Below, one piece after another: positions 57,884 to 64,000 of a DNA stretch of 64,000 bases. The notes under the pieces are model-generated. The model did not search any database. It saw nothing but the letters and a program-made list of their open reading frames with translations, and was not told the origin of the DNA. Source of the stretch: Bretschneidera sinensis (Eukaryota > Streptophyta > Magnoliopsida > Brassicales > Akaniaceae). Both the position numbers and the translations under genes were made by a program. The stretch's first letter is position 1, and every line of letters begins with the position of its first letter. The DNA lies in assembly GCA_023935145.1 (NCBI GenBank), contig CM043698.1, positions 33,389,001 through 33,453,000 on the forward strand, read 5' to 3'.

Positions 57884-60800
57884 TTATTCTGTCATGTACT
57901 TGAGAACAGCCACATGGACCCTTTCCATGAAAGCTGCAGCTTGTTTCTGCAGAAATGTTCATCCAGTAGTAATGACAATCGTTAGCATTGTGCTAAGGTG
58001 AGGTGAAACTTGAAAAGTGAAAGAGCGTCATTTAAAACTACATGAAGTGATGAATTTATCAATGATGATGGTTTTTTGCATTTTCTCAATCAGACGAATT
58101 TCAAAAACCAAAGGGTTTCACATGGTCAGTTTTCTATGATAAAGTAAAACTAGAGTCTGAACTCTGAAATATGTACCCTTGAACCGTAGACGCAAATCAA
58201 TTACAGATTTACAATCATGCAATCACTGACAGAGGATTTCATATGTTTTGACTTTTATGATGAAGCAAATTCATGCTCTGAAGTATTATCGTCAAATTTT
58301 AGATGGAGGCAAGAGTAGCAAGTTTATCTCAGCTGCTGGTGATTCTGCTATCTAATGAAAAGGATAACTGTTGTCCCATTTGACCAAAATGATGGTAATA
58401 AGGTTTGGAGAAAAATGTGATTTAAACTGTTAAAACACATGGCGAGATGGAAAAAGAAAGTGAAGCAAATGCAATTAAGGCCGTGTCAAATCAACAAGCC
58501 AACCAGAGATTATTCCAAAGACCAAACAGACCAGTTCCGGATATTGAACTTTTAATACAACCTGGAGATGCCAAGGATAAATCAAGTTTAATGGGATGGA
58601 AGTAAAAATCTTAGTACAGAAGGGAGCATGCCAATAGTTCAAATTAGCTGGACAGAACATCACGAGGAAGAAGTGTTGGAAATCAGCACAAAGGGTATGA
58701 CTTAATTTGGATTTAAGATATGAACTAATGACGGGTTAGGACATTTCCCTCCTAATCCTATGAAGCGTATAATTAGTCAATGAAATGCGCCATGGAGTTA
58801 ATTAAATGCTTTCTTCTTCGTCTTTTCCTAATAATTTCAGACCCTTTTTGCTCTATATAAGAGTCTCCACACAGCACTTGGGAAACCATGTGTTTGCTGA
58901 TTAGCTTTGCTGAGGTAAATGGTTAACATTTGATCTTCTCAATAAGTATTACAATAATAGAAATTCTTCTCATAGTAAAATCTCAATTTGTGGCATAACT
59001 TCCAGAAGAAACTCTAGTACTCCATATCCTACTCTGTGTTCTTTGATTTTGTTATGGTGCTGCTGTGTGTAACTTGTGTGGGTACAGGATACATTGATTT
59101 TCTTGAAGATATTGTTTCTTTTGCTTTGTACCCCATATCAAGAAACAAAAATATGATAGATCTTACTTAAATCAAGTGGAAGGAAATTTTCTAAGCAATG
59201 CTAACCTGGTTGCCCCGTGCGCATTGACTATATTCTCATCAAGAAGTGTAAATAAAGATCTATTTAACTCATTTCTCTCAACCATGTCCAATAACTGCAA
59301 AAAAACATAAACTAGACTTATTTGAAAAGCATAAATTCATTTAAAAAATTATTAAGAGCCAGTGTGAATACTTGAACATACAGTAGCTTTTACATCCTTC
59401 GATGTCAAGATTTTGGTTAGGCTTTTCTTCGCCGTTTTAAGTTCAGCTTGCATTTTATCATATGCCTCTGTAACAGAAAAACAAACCAACAACTGGCTTT
59501 TTCGTAAAGAAGCGAACACATAAATCCATCAGAATCGACAACCATAAAGACAATCAAACCTGTTCCTTCTTGCAAAGCTTTCTGCAATGCTTCCAGCTCA
59601 ATCAATCTGTCCTCCATATCCTACAAGAACCATCAGCACTTGAAAATTGATTCTATCCAAATATGTATATACAATTCATCTCAATTCACGATTTCAAAAT
59701 GAACCTGAGTTTTTGAAACAGCAAACTGAAGCTGCCCTATTTCAAATTTTAGGTGTGAGAAGAATTCCTGGTCCAATCTGCAAATTTTGCATGTTATTGT
59801 GGCATAGTTTAAGGCAAATTTAGATTTAGGAACTAAAACATAATCCATTTGCTAAGAGAGTGAAAGGAAATGCAATAAGGAGAGCAATGCTCAGAATGAC
59901 GGCGATAAAAACGAAGCTAATAACGTCTCGGATTAACACTTTCCGATTAATGGCATCTTTGGGTCCATTTTATTTGAGTTACATGATAGATAATACATAC
60001 ATATACATACACGCATACCTACATTACACACACATTCTCAATATTGATACAAGTACTTCATCATATTAACTTCCCCAAGTCACGATATTGATATGCTAGA
60101 CTAAGAACTGACCTCATTTTTTCTTGTTAAGAATAAAGCAACGAATATGTGGTTCAGAGATAAAACTTCTATGTTCACGGACGATGGTGAGAGAGATTGC
60201 ACTATATCAAATAGATTACAAAAGATATTGAGAGATTTTTTATAAGGAAAAGATCTTGAGAGATAGAACTCTCAAACCCTAATCCACAATTTGTCAAGTG
60301 ACGACTATAACAAACTGAATGTGTTCTCCTCACCCAAGATTGTCTTACCCTAGCTTTCAACAATCCCCTATTTATAAAATATGTAAAATAGGCTCAAAGT
60401 TGGAAACGAGCTGGAGAAAGAACACAAACTAAGCCCAAACTCATATTTAACACGATTTGTCAATTGGTAGACGGCGTTTGCCAGCACTAACAGATGTAAT
60501 CAGAGGATTGGCAGCCGATTGACAAACGAAGGGATTTGAGCCACAAACTCAACATTTCTCATAATCAAAACTGCATCCAGAATGAAGCTATTACCTCTCT
60601 ATTGACATTTCACTAAACTAAAGGAGGCTAGGGAACCCCATTTTATAGTAGTTTACTTCAAGGCTTTAGCTCTGCTTGTTAAAGGGAAGTTGGGTTATCT
60701 ACTATTCCAAAAAACTTAAAAAGATTAAAAGAAACCAAATTTACCTTTTATACCGTATATTTTGACATTCTCACTCACGTATAAGCTAAATTTGACTGAA

Positions 60801-61873
60801 AACTTTGAACGCGGACTCAAATACAAAAAAGTTAGAAGGTGGTTAAAAGGCTTAATGGGTTTTGTCCAAGCCAAGCCAAAGCTGAATCCATGTGCATAGA
60901 ACAGACAAGAAACCTAGGTGCATAGCATTGAGAGCAAAAGCGGAACTAATGAGCACAGGCTCTGATACCATGTGAAAATTGGGTGACTAATTATAACTCA
61001 TTTTGCATACTGGGTTCATACTCAACCCCACTTATGTTTCATTCTTGGTATATTCCACCCTGAAATTTCTTAGTACTCTAGCATGCTCCACATTTTGCAT
61101 CTGAAACTTGAACTTCTTTAACCAAAAATTCAAATAATTAGCACCCAAAAATTGACGTTTAAAGCTCATACAAATACCAACACACACGAACAAAATCTAA
61201 ACACGCATAAAAGAAGTAAAACATCAATCAAGTGGTATGCAGTTCAAGATTCGCATTCCGTTCACGGGTTCACGCAACACAACAAAACACTAACCTAGGC
61301 CTCAGTCTTGCAATCTCAAACTCGATCTCCTGAGCTTCAGTGTCAAGAAAGTACTCAATCAGCTCCTCCGCAGTATCCGGTATAATCCTAGACGAATAAC
61401 GAACCAAGCCTAAAAAAGCAAACAACAAGCAACAATCACAAATACTGTGCAATAAAAATCACGATGACCCAACTAATAGAAATCAAGAACTAATCAAAAT
61501 TTCTTGTCTAAGCCCTCGGCGACGCTCTTTTTCTTCGCGGATTTGTCTCTCAAAGTCTTCTCTTGCTTCTGCGTCCCTCTCTAGCCGTCTCTTGGACTCG
61601 TGGCGAGCAATGTGGCCCGTCTGCAGCACCCCGAGTACGCCTTCTGGGTCCTTCCTTTGATAAACGAAATAATTCACATCAAGAAAATACGAAACTCGCA
61701 TTGCTATTAAGTGATTGAAGAAATCGAAGTTAGTTTTGTAGGAGATTTTGAGATATCTGTAATACCCATCCAATACATGAGATTAATCTGGTCCTCGGCC
61801 GTGTCGGGTCCGACCTTGTACGGAAGGTGCTTGTGGTGGTGGCAGTGGAGATGCCGATTGTGAGAGCAGCCAT
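57884..61873 (-). CDS. Probable plastid-targeted coiled-coil protein of unknown function
   Basis: On the minus strand, seven exons join in frame: 61873-61766, 61650-61491, 61409-61295, 59777-59705, 59620-59560, 59467-59382 and 59294-59206. The protein starts MAALTIGISTATTTSTFR, a Ser/Thr/Arg-rich transit-like peptide. It continues with DPEGVLGVLQTGHIARHE, a charged helical region of repeated Glu-Arg pairs, IIPDTAEELIEYFLDTEAQE, HLKFEIGQLQFAVSKT, ALQKALQEGT and RNELNRSLFTLLDENI. A likely last exon at 57946-57884 encodes KQAAAFMERVHVAVLKYMTE and a TAA. Exon 7 ends in phase 2 while this exon needs phase 0, so a small exon may be missed or an alternative donor used. The exon 2 donor is also inferred. 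I recall similar plant proteins with this order of motifs but cannot name one. The function is unknown and is not assigned. Confidence 0.75.
60955..60976 (-). mobile_element. LTR end/primer-site remnant in the intron
   Basis: On the minus strand, TAATTAGTCACCCAATTTTC is followed by ACATGGTATCAGAGCC, a perfect initiator-Met primer site directly after a CA-ending LTR-like sequence. It sits in the 1.5-kb third intron of the coiled-coil gene. No paired LTR or coding region could be identified, so only a fragment of a copia or TRIM-type element is supported. Confidence 0.45.
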
Positions 61874-64000
61874 CGATGGGTTAATTTTCAAGGTTTTTCA
61901 AGCTCTGGTTTCCAGTCTGCAGTGTTATCAGTTTTGTGTGTCCAACAAAAATACTAATCCTAAATTTTTTAACATGATTTGAATTCTTTCATTAGATGAT
62001 GAGACAATGTGATATTTAATTTTTTTTTAGTAAACTTAATTTCATTTTAATTTTCAAACTAGAAAATTGTTATTTTTATTTTTTAATTGCAATTTTATTT
62101 ATAACGAAAATTATAACCGTTGCATGCGATGTAATTACAGAGGTCTGATCGGGACGCTTGACGTATAGTAAGCCGACGCTATCGGTGTCGCTCAGAAAGC
62201 CGGTATTTTGAAGTGGTTTTGATTGTCATCAAAATCGTAACCGTAATTGGGCTTGACCGTTAGGTAAACTCCACCACAGGCCTTGTCACCAAGTTAGGAC
62301 GGGTGGCCCGAGTTAAATGTTGGGTTGATCTGTATTTTTTGGGCCAAATAAACTCAATTTCGTGGGCACGAAAACCAATTGAGCCTATATCTAAAAGAAA
62401 GAATATGGTGTAGCAGTAAATTTTAAGTGAGATGTTCATTCCGGTAGTCGAGATGTCTCCATATCTTTAGTCCTTTACCGATGATTATATATAGTATATT
62501 TTTATATAATATTAATAATATTGGGATCATTAATTTGACATCCAAAACAAATATAAAATAAATTTATTAGTAATACGGTGATATTTGTCAATTTTTAAAT
62601 TGTAATTTATTAATTTTATCTTTTAAAATTTTATTGTTTTCAATTGACGTGTTTTATGCAAGATGATCAATATAAATGATTCATTTCAATGATCTATTAA
62701 GATCACCAACTTTGACACCCGAAGCAAAAATGAAAAAGGTCATTATAACATACATGTACATATTGAAATTGTAATTTATATTTTATGTTTCAACATTTCA
62801 CTGTTTTTTACGGGTGATATGTTTCATATGAGATTGTCAATTTAAGTGGTTCATTTCAATGGTATCAATATTTTTGTTGTTAAGAATAATTCTTATGTTT
62901 ATTTTCTCTTATTTTTGTTATCGTGATTGTTGATTAGATGTCAGATTCTTAATAAATGTTATCAAAATTATATATTATTTATGTGAATCTTGAACGGATT
63001 TTTTTGCGTGAAAAAATCTCAATAATTTTTAAGTGTACGAGTATAATTTACATTGATTGTAACTTTTTCTTTAAGAACGGTTGATTTACGCCCTGTGTAA
63101 ATGCATCAACTGCATCCAAAATTTTCTCATTTTCAATATTTCCATATCATTTGGAGCAACTAGTTTTATTGAAGATTATTATTCTTTTCTAGATTTTCTT
63201 TTGTAGCCAGAATAAGAAATCCTTGTTGTTTATTGACTAAACATTACTTATTAGTTATGATCTCCTATGCGATAATCCACATATATGTAAAATGTTTTCT
63301 TCATGAGTAAAACATTAATTAGCTTAGAGACAGTAGTAGTTAGGAAATATTTGTATTTAGAGGAGATTGCTTGTTACATTACACGCCTTGCTAAACACAA
63401 AAGTGGTTGAGTTAAAAACCTTAATAATAATTATTAGGAATTGGAAAAGATGGAAATGTAGAACGTGAGGGTTAAAATATAATTTTCATTATGTTTTTTT
63501 AAATTTATTAACACTAAATGGAGGCTTAAAATAAATTAGTCAAATTAATTAACTCATTTATTCAATGATTTTATATATCTTTTATCTTTTTAGATATTTT
63601 TTTAAGTGAAAGAGAAAGCAGATAACCCTAGAGCATGGGACTAAATCCAAGACCTCCTACCATTTTGAGTTTTTGGTTTTCTATTCATCCAATTTGAATG
63701 GATCAAGATTTATGACTTTAACATATTTTCATTTCTATTTACGGTAATTCTCTCGCACCAAATGAAAAAAAATATATATTATAACTTATTTTTTTTATTA
63801 TTATTCTTTCTGACTTTTTACTTTACTCCCGTGATAAGCATAAATGCCTTGAAAAATAATTAAATAAAGAGACATTTTTTTCTATAGAAAACAAATGTTA
63901 GAAGCAATACTAATTCTCAAATACTTTAATTATTGTCCAAAACATGATATTTTCTCTATTTACATATTCATTATAAAATTTGGAGTTGTTATAATTGTTA
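61874..64000. other. Right-hand intergenic region
   Basis: This holds the upstream region of the coiled-coil gene and AT-rich DNA to the window end. A modest GC-rich patch lies at 62150-62300. A diverged tandem duplication lies at 62525-62868. I see no coding frame. Confidence 0.6.
62525..62868. repeat. Diverged tandem duplication of about 175 bp
   Basis: Copies at about 62525-62699 and 62700-62868 share GATCA..AA.TTTGACA.CC, AAATTGTAATTTAT and the end TTCATTTCAATG in the same order. Divergence is high, perhaps a quarter of positions. Confidence 0.6.

Noticed and set aside
1..64000. A CRISPR array, prokaryotic-type operon or integrated viral genome
   Set aside because: No regularly spaced repeats, no bacterial-style gene clusters and no viral genes beyond retrotransposon coding regions were seen.

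Overview
This is a nuclear window from a flowering plant, most likely a woody or herbaceous eudicot; I cannot name the species. The evidence is AT-rich intergenic DNA, GT-AG introns, plant-only gene families (SAUR, vacuolar processing enzyme, plastid EF-G with a transit peptide, PMEI) and abundant plant retrotransposons, hAT elements and MITEs. Six intact or nearly intact protein genes are visible, plus one wrecked gene.

Layout: 1-13.6 kb is almost gene-free. It holds a possible leader of a gene off the left edge, decayed TRIM/hAT pieces, short tandem repeats and one GC-rich block at about 4.2-4.5 kb. At 13.6 kb lies an intronless SAUR gene (+). From 15.1 to 21.3 kb lies a 5'-truncated, frameshifted UPL5-type HECT ubiquitin-ligase pseudogene, split by a 4.77 kb Ty1/copia element with both LTRs. 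From 22.1 to 25.8 kb is a nine-exon beta-VPE/legumain gene (-) with MITE-like insertions in its introns. At 26.5-27.4 kb is an NDUFAF6-like (squalene/phytoene-synthase fold) gene (-).

Upstream of that gene, 28.5-33.0 kb is a tandem segmental duplication carrying a probable noncoding first exon. Copy A received a 1.6 kb hAT element with 8-bp target duplications. Copy B keeps the unoccupied site but has a different 0.9 kb insertion and a mutated splice donor. A separate hAT transposase relic follows at 33.6-34.1 kb.

From 37.3 to 41.2 kb is a seven-exon HOP/STI1 co-chaperone gene (+) with a heat-shock element just upstream. It converges on a four-exon chloroplast EF-G gene (-, 42.4-46.7 kb). 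A 1.88 kb LTR element with no pol domain that I could recognise lies at 48.5-50.4 kb. An intronless PMEI-domain gene (-) follows at 51.0-51.6 kb. From 51.6 to 57.9 kb there are only repeats and local duplications. From 57.9 to 61.9 kb is a multi-exon gene (-) for a probable plastid coiled-coil protein that I do not recognise by name; its last splice junction is unresolved. The right end, 61.9-64 kb, has no gene I can see.

The genes do not form a pathway. They are unrelated housekeeping and specialised genes in ordinary plant arrangement. The most informative part is the transposon history: a dated-looking copia hit in a HECT gene, and a paralogous empty site that proves an hAT insertion. Exon coordinates come from reading frames and splice consensus read by eye; no transcript data or database search was available.
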